DNA of 64,000 nucleotides from Karstenula rhodostoma CBS 690.94 (Eukaryota > Ascomycota > Dothideomycetes > Pleosporales > Didymosphaeriaceae): the NCBI GenBank assembly GCA_010093485.1, contig MU001510.1:637709-701708 (forward strand), written 5' to 3'. Of this stretch, positions 22,715-33,973 are shown piece after piece. Positions within the stretch are counted from its first letter, which is position 1, and every line of letters starts with the position of its first letter. The position numbers and the translations under genes are program-made. The notes below the pieces were generated by a model. It saw only the letters and a list, made by a program, of their open reading frames with translations. It was not told the DNA's origin and made no database searches.

Positions 22715-23515
22715 ATGTCCGCGAAAGACCAGCTCAAATACACCAACAAGCTCCTCAACTCCCGGATCCTCATCATCGGCGGCTCCTCAGGCCTAGGCTA
22801 CGGCGTCGCAGAAGCAACCCTCGAGCACGGCGCCCTCGTCGCCATCTCCTCCAGCAACTCGTCGCGCATCAACGCCTCAGCCGACAAGCTAAAGCAATCC
22901 TACCCCTCCTACGCATCCAACATCCACGGCCTCACCGTCGACCTCTCCAACACCGACACCCTCGAGCGCGAACTCGACAGCATCCTCAAGCGCGCAACAC
23001 AGACCCTAGGCGGCAAACTCGACCACGTCGTCTTCACCGCCGCCGATGCCCTCGCCCCCATGAAGCTGGCCGACATGACCGTCGACCGCATCCACAAAGC
23101 CGGCACCATCCGGTGGCTCGCGCCCCTCCTGCTGGCCAAGTTCCTACCCACCTATCTCACCGCATCGTACCGCTCGTCCTACACCATCACGACGGGCGGC
23201 ATCAGCGAGAAGCCCATCCCGGACTGGTCCGTGATTGCGTCGTATGCTGGGGGGCACCACTCGATGGTGCGCAACCTGGCGCTGGAGTTGAAGCCGATCC
23301 GTGTGAATGGGGTGAGTCCTGGGGTTGTGGATACGGAGCTGTGGACTATGGGTGAGGAGGAGAAGGCGGGGTTCTTTGAGCAGAGCAGGAAGAGGTTGTT
23401 TACGGGGAGGGTGCCGACGGCCGGGGACGTGGCGGAGAGTTATCTCGCGATTATGAAGGATTGGAATATGGATGCTAGTATGGTGAGGTCGGATGGGGGG
23501 AGCTTGTTCGCTTGA
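22715..23515 (+). CDS. Short-chain dehydrogenase/reductase with altered catalytic lysine
   Basis: Single-exon SDR of 266 aa. The cofactor motif is G22-G-S-S-G-L-G28 near the N-terminus, with LVAISSSNSSRI following beta-2, which suggests NADP(H). The segment HVVFTAADAL replaces the usual NNAG. Around the active site it reads TTGGISEKP ... SYAGGHHSM: the tyrosine (Y177) is present, but position 181, normally the catalytic lysine of YxxxK, is histidine. The substrate loop IRVNGVSPGVVDTELW is canonical. Activity may be altered or lost. Upstream the gene has a compact leader; downstream it converges on the cyclase-family gene with only 82 bases between stops. Base use changes from C-rich to G-rich at about 23250. 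Confidence 0.85.
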   Translation: MSAKDQLKYTNKLLNSRILIIGGSSGLGYGVAEATLEHGALVAISSSNSSRINASADKLKQSYPSYASNIHGLTVDLSNTDTLERELDSILKRATQTLGGKLDHVVFTAADALAPMKLADMTVDRIHKAGTIRWLAPLLLAKFLPTYLTASYRSSYTITTGGISEKPIPDWSVIASYAGGHHSMVRNLALELKPIRVNGVSPGVVDTELWTMGEEEKAGFFEQSRKRLFTGRVPTAGDVAESYLAIMKDWNMDASMVRSDGGSLFA

Positions 23516-23597
23516 AGGGACGGACAGATATACAGAGAGATCGAGTAGGCGCCGATGGGTTTCCAGATCAAAAGGGTTGGAACCTTGCAGAATGACT

Positions 23598-24265
23598 TTA
23601 GAATGAGCAAATGTGCCCAATTGTTGAACTGGTACGGTGTCTTGAAGATTGTTGGTAGGCAAGTTCCTCCACCAGAATCTCATGTCGCGTGACCGGACTC
23701 GGTGCCTCTCCCTTGTGCGCCTCGTACCACCCCAGCCAATCAACAAGCACACTCCCCATAATCCCGCCCCTCTCGCACCAGTTATATATGCCATTCGTAT
23801 CCGTGTTCACAGCCTCTTCGTGCGTCAACCCATTGTAATATTTCCCCGTTTTCTGATGCGCAAAGTGCTTCAAGCTATCCCACTCACTGCCAGACCGCGT
23901 GTTGATGTACAGCTCATCGTCCATCGCTTTGAAGCCGAGCAGAGCGTTGAGGTCGATCTTCTTCTGGCTGAACTCCTTGCGGCCAAAGCCGGGGAATTGC
24001 ACGTTGTGGAGGGGCCAGTCCATCTGGATGTGCTTGCCGGATTGGATCTCGCGCGAAGCAGCTTGGACGACGGATAGTGTGAGGAGGTTTAGAGCTGGTG
24101 GACCTGTCAGAATCGCTGGGATAGGAGGTACTGAAAGACGCGCTTACTTCCACATTCATCCTCCTTCCCGTATTTGTTGAAGAATCCCCATATGGATCCT
24201 TGAGGCTCTCCGTCTACTTTCGGGAGGTCGTCAAAGGCAGGGAACTCGGTCTGTGATTCTGCCAT
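23598..24265 (-). CDS. Cyclase-family (kynurenine formamidase-like) protein, C-terminally short
   Basis: Metal-dependent hydrolase fold of the cyclase/arylformamidase-like family. Two exons: 24265-24148 and 24103-23598, 207 aa; the 44-nt intron begins GTAAGC and ends GACAG. Typical parts are GSIWGFFNKYGKEDECG, ALNLLTLSVVQAASREI, HIQMDWPLHNVQFPGFGR, the metal-site region MDDELYINTRSGSEWDSLKHFAHQ, and GIYNWCERGGIMGSVLVDWLGWYE. Fungal relatives are usually around 300-340 aa. Here the frame leaves the family pattern after RHEILVEEL and stops within about 20 residues, so the C-terminal third is missing. The truncation abuts the converging SDR gene. It could be a pseudogene or have a further unseen exon. 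Confidence 0.7.
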
Positions 24266-25124
24266 TGTTGCGTTCGGCGCCAAGTTAATTGCGGGCAGTA
24301 GTCTAAGTAGTTTTAATCTTGTACGAAGCTCTGTATGTAATGTCTCGTAAGCTCAACAATGACGCGCCCGCGGCTTTGTGGTTACGTGAGGGGTCATATC
24401 CGACTGCGAGCGGGAATGACCCCGCACCAGCAGGATGCCGTGGGGAGTGTCATTATGCGGGTGCAGTGCCGAGGTATCGTTGCAATTAGTCGCTTTGTTG
24501 GGCCAGGTGGCTGCGGCGCTCAATTGAAGGGGTTGCAGTGCTCTGAGGAGGTGAAGTGGAGATGCGATGCATTGCTCCGAATGAATCTGTAGCTACGCTC
24601 CGGATCAAATCGCGAGCCTGCCGGCCTCGGGTACGTTACGACATCATTCCAGTACGTTACGACCACCATTCCGGTAGTTACGACCGCTGCAGGTGCAAAA
24701 TTCCTGGAGGGATCTGCTATCGTCATGATCGTCTAGCTTGGAATGTTCGCGAAGCGTTGCATTGGGCTCAGCATGCCCAGGCAGTCGCCATCGCGACAAT
24801 GTTGCGCCACTTCCATCAGCTCGTGAGCAAGATACATCGGCACTCATATTTGGCATTTTTTTTGAACCTGTTACTGGCTTTGGGTCCGGGGTGTGGTTTT
24901 CTGGTTTGAGTAACTGGTAATTCATTTTCTCATATAAGAAGCCACGATTCGTAGACACGTGCATAAACATCAGCCGAACCAACCCAGCCAGCCGTGCACA
25001 ACCACAGTGGGTGAAGAAATAAACTAGAGACTCCGAGTAAAGAAACCTGCCAAGGAACCCCAGTCTTCCTCTTGAAGCTACCCCACGCGCCACACACAAA
25101 AACCCAAACAAACAAACAACCATC
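24266..25124. other. Intergenic region with a short direct repeat
   Basis: No credible gene; the ORFs on both strands look random. A small direct repeat lies at 24631-24685 and is listed separately. The end of this region is the 3' flank of the minus-strand gene at 25125. Confidence 0.45.
24631..24685. repeat. 21-22-nt direct repeat, 2.5 copies
   Basis: GTACGTTACGAC starts at 24631 and again at 24652, with a shortened GTAGTTACGACC at 24674. The second halves are ATCATTCCA and CACCATTCCG. It is intergenic with no known role. Confidence 0.75.
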
Positions 25125-25759
25125 CTACTTAAACCCCCTTCCCCCTCCCCCCAGCCCCGAACTCGGCACCGTAAACCCCCTCTCCCTCCCCCTCACCCTC
25201 TCAAACACCTCCACAAGCCCCACCCCCTTCCCAACGCCCCCCTTCCTCTCAAACCTCTCCGTCCCTAGCACTTTCCTCCTACTCTCCTTCTCCGCCTCCG
25301 CCTCCTCCTCCTTCACCACCTTCTTCCTCTCCGTCTCCCCAACCAACTCCCCACACCGCCGCACCAACGCATCCACCACGTCCCCAAACCCAACCTCGCT
25401 ACTCGCCCGGACCCACGGCTTCGTCACGCGGCGTCCTTGCTCCTTGCGGTCGACGAAGATGGTCATTTTGTACTTGTGCAGGAGGCTGTCTGCGCTGTGG
25501 CAGGAGCAGTACTGCGAGCCGCAGACGGAGGGCTCGGAGATGGCTACGAGGACTTCTTCGGGGGTGAGGTCAGGGCGGACGGTTTTGAAGAGGTGGGAGA
25601 GGGTGGCTGGGAGGTGGTTAGTATGGTGGGGAGATGGGGGGTGAAGAAGGGGGGGAGGAGGCATGTACCGATGAGTGCGTCGAGTTGGTGGCCGGGTATG
25701 TGGCCGCTGAGACCGAGGCGGAGGCGCTCGTTTAAAAAGGCGTGCATCGTGTCCGCCAT
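25125..25759 (-). CDS. Conserved-looking hypothetical protein with CxxxxCxC motif
   Basis: I do not recognise this family. Two exons: 25759-25669 and 25606-25125, 190 aa; the 62-nt GTACAT intron joins HQLDALIG to ATLSHLFK in frame. The N-terminal half is helical (MADTMHAFLNERLRLGLSGHIPG is its start region) and contains VAISEPSVCGSQYCSCHSADSL with three clustered cysteines. The second half is basic and acidic, probably coiled-coil (RKKVVKEEEAEAEKESRRK), and the end is Gly-rich. There is no signal peptide or membrane helix. The coding strand is C-rich in its first half and strongly G-rich in its last 300 bases. Confidence 0.7.
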
Positions 25760-26649
25760 TCTGTGTGTCAAGTATGGAGCTTTGAAAATGGGCTAAGTTT
25801 GTTGTTTTGTGGTGGTTAGAAGTTTCGATCTTGTGGTCGCGAAGGCATGCTTGAGGGGAGGCCGAAATGCCATAGCGAAGTACTATGCCATTCAATACGT
25901 AGGTCAGGTCTTTGATCGTGAATGTAAGTGGACAGTTGTCGCGTTTGTAGCATGACGTGTGGGATGAAAGGGAAAACCACCGCGCCTCAGAAAGATGAGG
26001 CGCAGCGCTTGTGACACATTTCACAACAACGTCATATGCAATCGAATTTGGTTCACATGGTGCGTAACGTCGTGCCTTGTAGTTTTTGAGAATATGTCAA
26101 TTGTGTTGCCCACGTCATGCATTTACCCCGTGATGTGGCATCCAGTTCCATGTTTCGAAACTCGTACTGAGTGCTACTTCATTTGTGGGACAATCATTAA
26201 ACCTTGCAAAATGAGCCCTTTTTTCGAAAAACTGTACTATTTCAAAACTCAAGTGCAATCCACCTTGGAAGAGCCTAGCCTTGATAGCAGGTTGCACCCA
26301 GACTCTGAACAGTGTTATATTGTCAAAGAACACTGTTAATGACATCTCAATTGGTGTCATAAGCCCAGCACCGCTCATACAAACCCGTATACTAGTTCAG
26401 GGCGACCCAATTGTAGTACTCATGCGGTTGGAATGGATAACGAAATGCCGAGTTCTGCCCAAGAGGATCGATATAGCTCCCTCGGAAGCAAATCCCCACG
26501 CCGTCTCAGTGCTAGGGAGCATGCGCACCGTTCTGATCCGAGGCTTCAGGGTGCGCTCCAGGACCGTTTGCGACCGAGAACACGTAGCCTGGAAGCGGTT
26601 CGTTGGCATTGCGCATAAGCTAATGATGGCGTGTGTATTGTTCACTTAC
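25760..26649. other. Intergenic region, no gene seen
   Basis: Upstream region of the gene at 25759 and 3' flank of the gene ending at 26650. Short ORFs on both strands lack domains and splice support. Confidence 0.45.
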
Positions 26650-27667
26650 CTATCTGCTGTCCGATGGCCAAGATTCTCCATCGGTTAGAGATGCTCCCGT
26701 CGGCGGCAAACTCGCAAGATCCATCATTGAAGACGAGGATGAGGAATGCGGCTGAGCCGTAGACGTGGTCGCGGAGCCAACAATCCAATTGACTGGTGGC
26801 TGCCCGTTGACTGAATATGGCCCGTTGTTTGGAGATTGACCGTTGACCAGAGACTGTCCATTGACAAGATACTGCCCATTGACTGCGGGGTGTCCATTGA
26901 CTACGGGTTGTCCATTGGATGCAGGCTGACCATTGATAGCGGGCTGTCCATTGACCTGAGCTGCACTCTGGTTGTGAAGGAGTGAGTGATCATGTGCAGG
27001 GATGTTCGAGGTTGCGCTCGCCGCGCCCATTGTCGTGCCGTTGAGTCCTTGAATTGACACGAAATTGCCAAAAGGAAGCATGCCATGCACAATGTTCGTC
27101 CAATTAGCGGCACCATCCCGAAGGGTGGCCTTAGCCATGCTGGAAATCATATTTTCGACCCTCTTCCTCAATCCATCCATGGCCAACTCACGACGAGTCT
27201 CGTTTTCGCCCACGCAAATCAAGTGTTTTCCGAAGAAGACAGACATGGTGTAGCCTTCGTTATCGGCGGTAGTGACGACATAGAGGTTGCTCTCGTAGAT
27301 CTTGTTGAAGTCGACACCATCCCTCGATTCTGTTGTCCTATGAAGACTGTGGACAAGGAACGTGATGTTGTCTAGATCAAGGTTAGCATGGGATCTATGC
27401 TGTATGTTCGTAGACCTGAAGAGCCAGTCGGTCTTGCTTCGTAATAGTGCACTCACTGACGAGAGAGTTGATCTCCAGTTGATTCAAGTTAGTCGGGCCA
27501 TTCAACCACTTATCTAACAGTGAGAGATTAGCATCGTGTTGCAGAGAAAACAAGGCCACCGAGCAGGTACAAATGGCGTTTTGCAACAAGTTGCCGTCGC
27601 CATATTGAGCGAACCAGTCCATCTCGTTGCTGTGCCCGAGCGGGAAGTCATTGCGTTGTGAGGACAT
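26650..27667 (-). CDS. Hypothetical protein with Asn-Gly-Gln repeats
   Basis: Unrecognised. Two exons: 27667-27457 and 27371-26650, 310 aa. An 85-nt intron with donor GTGAGT and a GCTAACC branch gives the only frame-consistent joining (EINSLV-NNITFLVHS); a closer GTCTAC donor does not keep frame. The first 190 residues look globular (WFAQYGDGNLLQN, SNLYVVTTADNEGYTMSVF, CVGENETRRELAMDGLRKR). Residues after about 200 are a low-complexity run of degenerate VNGQP(A/S/V) pentamer-to-octamer units, then Ser-rich sequence. There is no signal peptide or transmembrane helix. An extra 5' exon between 27700 and 27940 was considered but does not splice in frame. Confidence 0.62.
26770..26965 (-). repeat. 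Short coding repeats (NGQP-type units)
   Basis: Degenerate units of about 18-24 nt recur on the minus strand, each containing a form of GTCAATGG(A/G)CA that encodes VNGQ. About ten units are visible. They lie inside exon 2 of the gene at 26650-27667. Confidence 0.75.
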
Positions 27668-28999
27668 GGCAGCGAAACTGAATCGGGCGTCTCGGCTTCA
27701 CGTACACAGTCGAGCTTGTTTGGGATCGATAATAATGTCGTCGAAGTATGGGTCGTAGGCCGAACTTCCGCAATCGGACGCGCTGCGGAGAAAGGGGTGA
27801 CTCGCGAGAGCTTGCGGTCCGTGTGGAGGCGGAACGGATGACGGGTCCTGTTGCGCCATGTCGAATGGGCAGTGATGTTGCAGTTGGAGAGGCAGTTGCT
27901 GGGTGTTGGGGTGGGAAGGCGCGGAGAGTAGAGGCAAAGGATCAGGAGGCTGTTGGGCTGGGTAACCCGGGGGGCCGGCTCTGTAGAGGAGCGGCGCGTT
28001 GCTTGAAGTTTGGGTGACGATTGCGACAGCGCGTCGAATAGTGACTGCTCGCGATTAAATTGTTGGGCAGGTAGCAGCGCACGCACGAATATTTCTTTCA
28101 CTCCCTTAACTCCTTCGAGCCTCGATGAACGGCTGCGATACTCAAACAACGTGAGAGTAGAGGCAAAGGCAAAGGCAAACGCGTGCTGACCAAAGAGGCA
28201 AGAGCGAAGACGCACGGTGAAGTGAGAGCAATACCATGGGGAGCAGCATGGACAGCGGGAGCTACGGAGAGTACATCCAAAGCGTAATGGTTCACCCAAC
28301 GGCTGGCATCTTGGTGTGCGTAGATTTGATAGACGCGATGGTCCTTAGAATTGATGTTGACGTTGCGGGGACGAATAGCAGTACAAAATTCCTGCCTCAA
28401 CCATGTATCCTCGTCTTTACAGAATCAAATGCGCCGACAAACATTCGGTTCCTTGTGTAACACCAGGATGAGCAAAGCAGTGTGCCGTCTTTTTGCATCT
28501 AGCACTGGAGCGGAGAAGGCTGGATGGATTTCCGACGGGTGTGCTCTGCAGGACACGACAAGCCAAGGTGAAAGCGTAGCCCAGAGCCACCAAAGCATCC
28601 AGCAAAGCTTGCAAGTCGTTTTGGGTCCCGAATCTTTGCAGGAATATTCAATATTGGCTGTAGACGGCAACAATGGTGGGAAATAGCAGCAAAAGCGGAT
28701 CCGGGTACGCGGGGCCAAGTGCACGGGCCACGCTCTTAGATTGTCCGTCGCTCCTGAAACACCATGTCTCCTTGACAACCACGGCGAGCCTCATCGACCC
28801 ATTCCCCCGCCGTCGCTTCTCAGCTTCGCAAGCGTACATAGTTATTCCGTCACTCGTTACTCGCGCGCCCACTACACTCGCTCTTCGGCCACCCACCCCC
28901 ACTCCACGCTGCCATTCTATCGTCACCGCGCGTTGCGCCTCCTGTTGTTCAGCCTTTCACCGACCACCATCACGACCACCCGAACCGAACCGCGACAAG
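27668..28999. promoter_or_regulatory. Shared upstream region of divergent genes (27667 and CHS7)
   Basis: 1.3 kb between outward-facing starts. It contains minus-strand open frames at 27698-27937 and 27514-28299 without convincing splice links, and a Ser/Thr-coding pyrimidine-rich leader before CHS7 (28840-28999), typical of fungal 5' UTRs. No repeats recognised. Confidence 0.4.
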
Positions 29000-30048
29000 A
29001 TGGGCTTCGGCGACTTCACGACGATATGCAAGAAGGCCTCGATACCGCTATGCGCCTTAGTCGGCCACCAAAACATCAGCGATAACCGCGGCATCCAGGC
29101 CGAGTGCTACTCGCGCTCGCTGATGCTGGCCAACACGCTCATCTTCCAGGCCGCCAACGACTTCATGCATATCCTCGCCCTCGTCATGACGGTTGTCATG
29201 ATCATCCACGTGCGCTCCAAGTTCACTGCTGTCGGTATGTTCGCCGTGTATGCGCATTGCAGCTGCGCAGGCGCTAACGTCCCACAGGCCGCAAGGAGAT
29301 CACGTCTTTTTTCTACATCTACATGGCCCTGACCGTCATCTCTCTTGTCCTTGATGCCGGCGTCACCCCGCCCGGCTCCGCCTCGTATCCCTACTTTGCA
29401 GCAGCGCAAAATGGACTGGTCTCGGCTCTCTGCACCTGTCTGTTGATCAACGGTTTCGTCGGCTTCCAGCTGTACGAGGATGGCACGACGCTCTCCGTCT
29501 GGCTCCTGCGCCTCAGCTCGCTCGCCATGTTCATCGTTTCCGGCGCCGTGTCTCTGCTCACCTTCAAGGATTGGGCTGGCCTGAGCCACGAGAACCCCGT
29601 CGGCGTCTTCGTTGTCACCTACATCATCAGCGCCGTCATGCTGTTCGTCTACATCTGCAGCCAGATCCTTCTCGTTGTGGGAACGTTGGAAGACCGCTGG
29701 CCGTTGGGCGACATTACCTTTGGCATCTTCTTCTTTGTTATTGGACAGGTGATCCTGTATGTCTTCAGCGACACCATCTGCGAAGGCGTCCAACACTACT
29801 TGGACGGTCTGTTTGTTTCCACCATTTGCAACCTTCTCGCCGTAATGATGGTGTACAAGTACTGGGACTCCATCACCCGTGAAGATCTCGAGTTCTCTGT
29901 TGGCGTCAAGGCACACAACTGGGAGGTCAAGGAGCTTCTGCCAGAGGAGGACAAGCGAGGCACCGTCTACAACGAGTCCGAGTACGCCCCTTCGGTATAC
30001 CAGCAACCGTACACACGCGCATCCCACTACTCGGCTGCAGGACACTGA
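29000..30048 (+). CDS. CHS7: Chitin synthase export chaperone, CHS7 family
   Basis: Endoplasmic-reticulum membrane chaperone needed for folding and ER exit of a chitin synthase. Two exons, 29000-29234 and 29288-30048, 331 aa; the 53-nt GTATGT intron splits AV-GRKEITSFFYIYM. Family-specific sequence is clear: MGFGDFTTICKKASIPLCALVG at the N-terminus, then [38 protein letters not shown]. Next come several membrane helices (INGFVGFQLYEDGTTLSVWLLR, FVIGQVILYVFSDTICEG) and the loop DGLFVSTICNLLAVMMVYKYWDSITREDLEFSVG. The cytosolic tail is Glu/Tyr/Ser-rich. Length and hydrophobic pattern are normal for the family. ORF extensions upstream of 29000 are leader. Confidence 0.95.
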
Positions 30049-31203
30049 ATGCCGATATGTCGATATTTTGCTTTCTTCTCTTCAGCGATTTGATACTTCT
30101 TCTTCTGTTGTAACGTTTGCATGACACGGAGTTTCTGGCGTTGAGCGGCTCTCAATTTTCGCGTCATGAGTGTGTATGCTGAAGACAGGCGGTTTTGTTG
30201 TATAGGAGGCGGTACAACTGGATTTGGTCCTTGCATTGCGGGACTGCCACATGTATTTGGTCAAGGCCCAACGATATTGATAGCATGTATATAGTAATAG
30301 TAGATAACTCTTAATCCAGACACAGTCGGTTCTCTATGCCACCGGTTGTTACCTTCGCGGTTTTCGAGACAGATTGACCAGACTGTGAAACGAGGGGATT
30401 TCTTAGGTCGGTCAACATTATGAGATTCCTACAGCTGCGCACGCCTCGAGACGAGCCCTTCTAGTCAGCACGCATCCTCTCGTGATGCCTTCTGATTTTC
30501 AAACGAGGCTTCGCGTCCTGGGCCGCGGCATATATAGCGGATACCGAGGGACCCTGAACACCTCGTGACGAGCCCACACAGCTGGGCCTGGACGACTCTG
30601 CGCCGGCACGAGCCCGAACTGCCAGCCCTCCACACACCAGCCCCAGCCGCCAACCCCACCGGGATGCCCCAAAACGGCAAAGCCGGCGCAACACCATGAC
30701 TTTCTCACGACGACAGCGCTGGAAATGCGCCCGACATGCTGAATGCAGGAAAGCCAACGGCATCTGCTACGGCGGCGAAAGCGCCGCTGTTCTGATGACA
30801 CAGGGGCAGCACGGGAGATGAGCCGTGAGCGCTGCTGAGTATGGGCGGGGTGGGGGAGCAAGGCGGGGCGCCGCGGGGAGCTTTATATACGACGAGGAGC
30901 CGCTGTTGTGCCTCGCTGGTTATTTACCCTTGCTTTCTATATTCCTCCCTCCCTTTGACCGTTCGAAGCTTTGTAACACGACAGAACCGCGTTGGACATA
31001 TTCGTCTTGTTGTAGGGTGCGTAGCATTACCTTTCTCGCTTCTATCGCGTCAATGTATTGATCCTTTGCAGATACCCCAAGCCCAGCCCATATAACCGGT
31101 GGCTTGAGCAATTGCAAAAGAAAGCTGCCATATCCCTCTGGGCTTTCCAGTGCAGCTCCAGCGCGACGGTCAAACCACACACTCACAGACCCCATTGCCT
31201 ACC
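30049..31203. other. Intergenic region, no gene seen
   Basis: 3' flank of CHS7 and promoter of the dihydroxyacetone kinase gene. Minus-strand ORFs at 30461-30861 are GC-rich but domain-free. No RNA gene recognised. Confidence 0.45.
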
Positions 31204-33074
31204 ATGTCGCGGAAGCATTTCTTCTCCAGCCCCGAGGGCGTCGTCGTCCACGCCCTCACCTCCCTCGTCTCGCGCAACCGGCACATGGCCCTCGACGCAA
31301 AGGAGCGCGTCGTGTACAACATCGCACATAAGCCCAGCCAGGTCACCATCATCTCGGGGGGCGGCTCTGGCCACGAGCCCGCGTGGTCGGGGTACGTAGG
31401 CGATGGCATGTTGTCGGCTGCCATCTGCGGAGACATCTTCGCGAGTCCGAGCACCAAGCAGATCATGAGCGGCATACGGAATGTGCCGAGCGACGAGGGG
31501 ATTATCCTCTGCATCACGAACTATACCGGGGACATGCTGCATTTTGGGCTCGCGAGGGAGAAGGGACAGGCGCTGGGGTATAAGGTGGATGTGGTGTGCA
31601 TGGCGGAGGATGCGGCGCTGGGGCGGGCGAAGAGCGGGAAGGTTGGACGGAGAGGGCTGGCGGGGAATCTGCTTGGTGAGTGCATCTAGGTGACGGAGAG
31701 GACCGTACTGACGGGTGCCAGTCATCAAACTCATCGGCGCGGCATCGCAGGCGGGCTGGGCCTTCGAGAAGTGCAGACAGATGGGGCAGCTGGGGAACGA
31801 CCAGCTCGTCACCATCGGAACCAGTCTGGATCACTGCCATGTCCTCGGGCGCGAGGCCTTCGAGCAGGTCCCAGACAATACCTGCGTGATTGGCATGGGC
31901 ATCCACAACGAGCCTGTACGTCTTCACCCCTACCACGAAATGATCACCGTCTAACGTGCTGCAGGGCCTCAAGAACCTCTCCCCCATGCCATCCGCCACA
32001 GACATCATCAAGCAAATGCTCAAATACCTGCTCGACCCCTCCGACACCGACCGCGCCTTCGTCCCCTTCGCCCCCACCGACAACGTCGTCATGCTCGTCA
32101 ACAACTTCGGTGGGCTCTCCGGCCTCGAGCTCGAGGCACTCACCAACCTCGCCCTGAAGGTCCTCAAGAGCGATTGGGCCATCGTCCCGCAGCGCATCTA
32201 CGCCGGCATCCTGGAAACCTCGCTCAACGGCCAGGGCTTCAGCATCACGCTCGGCAACATGAGCGGCATGGCCAAAGCCATGGACATCACCGACGACGCC
32301 ATCTTCGCCTTGCTCGACGCGCCCACTAACGCCCCCGCCTGGCCCAAGAACAATTACATCCCCGTCGACGCATCCCAGGAAATGGCATCCCGCCGCGCCG
32401 CCGCACACGCCGCACACGACGCCAGCGGCTCCTCCGCCAAAGGCCCCGCGACACCGCCCTCCCTCATCGCAGCGCTGACAGCCGCCTGCAACGCCGGCCT
32501 CGCCGCCGAGCCCACAATCACGCAGTACGACCTCCAAATGGGCGACGGCGACTGCGGCGAAGCCGTCTCCGGCGTCTGCAACGCCATCCTCACCAACCTC
32601 ACCTCGACCCCACCCCCGCTCCTCACCCTCCTCGAGCGCATCGCCGAAAACGTAGAAGACGTCGGCGGCTCCCTCGGCGCCATCCTATCCATCCTCCTCA
32701 CCGCTTTCATCAACGCCCTCGCCGCCACCCTCACAACCAACGCCCCCCTCGGCGTGGAAACGTGCGCCGCGGCGGCCGCGCAGGCGCTTGAGAATCTGAA
32801 GAATTACACTAGTGCGCGCGAGGGCGATAGAACGGTTATGGATGTGTTGATTCCGTTTATCACGGAGCTTAAGGAGACGGGGGATTTGGGAAAGGCGGTG
32901 GGGGTCGCGAGGGAGAGCGCGGAGAGGACGGCGGGGATGAAGGCGAGGTTTGGGCGGGCGACGTATATTAGTGATGAGGGGGGTGAGAGGGGGAGGATCC
33001 CGGATCCGGGGGCGTATGCGGCGGGGGTGTGGTTGGGGGGCCTGTTGGATGGGTTTGATGGAGGGGAGAAGTGA
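31204..33074 (+). CDS. DAK1: Dihydroxyacetone kinase (DhaK-DhaL fusion, ATP-dependent)
   Basis: Phosphorylates dihydroxyacetone (and glyceraldehyde) with ATP, detoxifying it and feeding glycolysis. Three exons, 31204-31675, 31722-31915 and 31965-33074, 591 aa. The DhaK domain shows TIISGGGSGHEPAWSGYVG (H57 region), CITNYTGDMLHFGLA, and GTSLDHCHVLGR with the histidine that holds substrate covalently. The DhaL ATP domain has QYDLQMGDGDCGEAVSG with its metal-binding aspartates, and GGSLGAILSILLTAF. A low-complexity Ala/Ser/Pro linker joins them (about residues 370-395). Length is normal. No targeting tripeptide is present (ends GEK). The coding strand swings from C-rich to G-rich within exon 1 and again within exon 3. 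Confidence 0.95.
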
Positions 33075-33973
33075 GGTGGCGTGGGGTGTGGAGGGTTTCG
33101 TGCATCCTTCGCTGAATATAATAAATAACTTTCATCTCTACCCAACTTCTACGTCGCCACCATTATACCACACACCCCCTACACCACTACTGATAAGGAG
33201 TGGTTTAACACGGAAGATAGAAGCACCGAGTTAAGTAACAAGTAGCTTCATTACGTTTCCGTCTACAAGCGCCCTCAAGGCACAAATTGCTTTTCCGCGC
33301 CTTCGAAAGTCTCCATGAAGGCGGTCCTCGCTATCTGTTTTTCAATACTGTGTGGTTGTCACACGACGTCACACGATTGGCACAACCCTTCGGACCAGAA
33401 AAAAAAGTCTCACAGGCACCCTCTTGCTAGCACCAGCGGCGCATGACAAAATGGTCCCCCAGATCCCACAATGTAATAATCCCTCAGATCCAACAGATGC
33501 CCTCAAAAGCCTCGATGACAATGCCCTCAGACCCCACAAAAGCCCTCAGAAGCCCTCAGAAGCCACGATATCAACGCCCTCAGCCCTCAGCCTCGCAAAG
33601 AAAGCCCTCAGACCACACAATGAAGAAAGTCCCCAGACCTCACAGACTCGAAGAATCAACAGACTCTTGTGTCGAAAGATTCCCCGACCCGTTACAGGTA
33701 CTAGATGGGGTGCCTCTTCGGGTGGGCTCACCGAGGCCTAGACCTCCCACCCGTTGCGACTGGTAAGTACTCAAGCGGTACCGGCCCGCGAATACATACT
33801 CCTCTCACCTGACTCCGATCTACCGAGACCGTTGATCTTGGGGGCAACTGCAGGCCGCCCAAGCGGTCTGTCCCTGCCACCCGTTACAGGTATTTCGGGA
33901 AACCCCTTCCTCGGTAGCACGACCTTGCGTCATCAGTCGGGGTCCGCTTGTGCACTTAAGACCTGCCCTCAAA
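33075..33973. other. Intergenic region with interspersed short motifs
   Basis: 3' flank of DAK followed by a motif-rich stretch. The heptamer CCCTCAG and close variants recur at least seven times in 33480-33625. A 14-nt motif ACCCGTTACAGGTA is found near 33687 and 33879, with a degenerate copy near 33750. An ORF across 33352-33741 encodes only KALRPH-like low complexity, so I do not call it a gene. Confidence 0.55.

Noticed and set aside
27395..27456. Intron 27372-27415 (donor GTCTAC) in the NGQ-repeat gene
   Set aside because: Length 44 does not keep the frame; the 85-nt intron with GTGAGT donor does.
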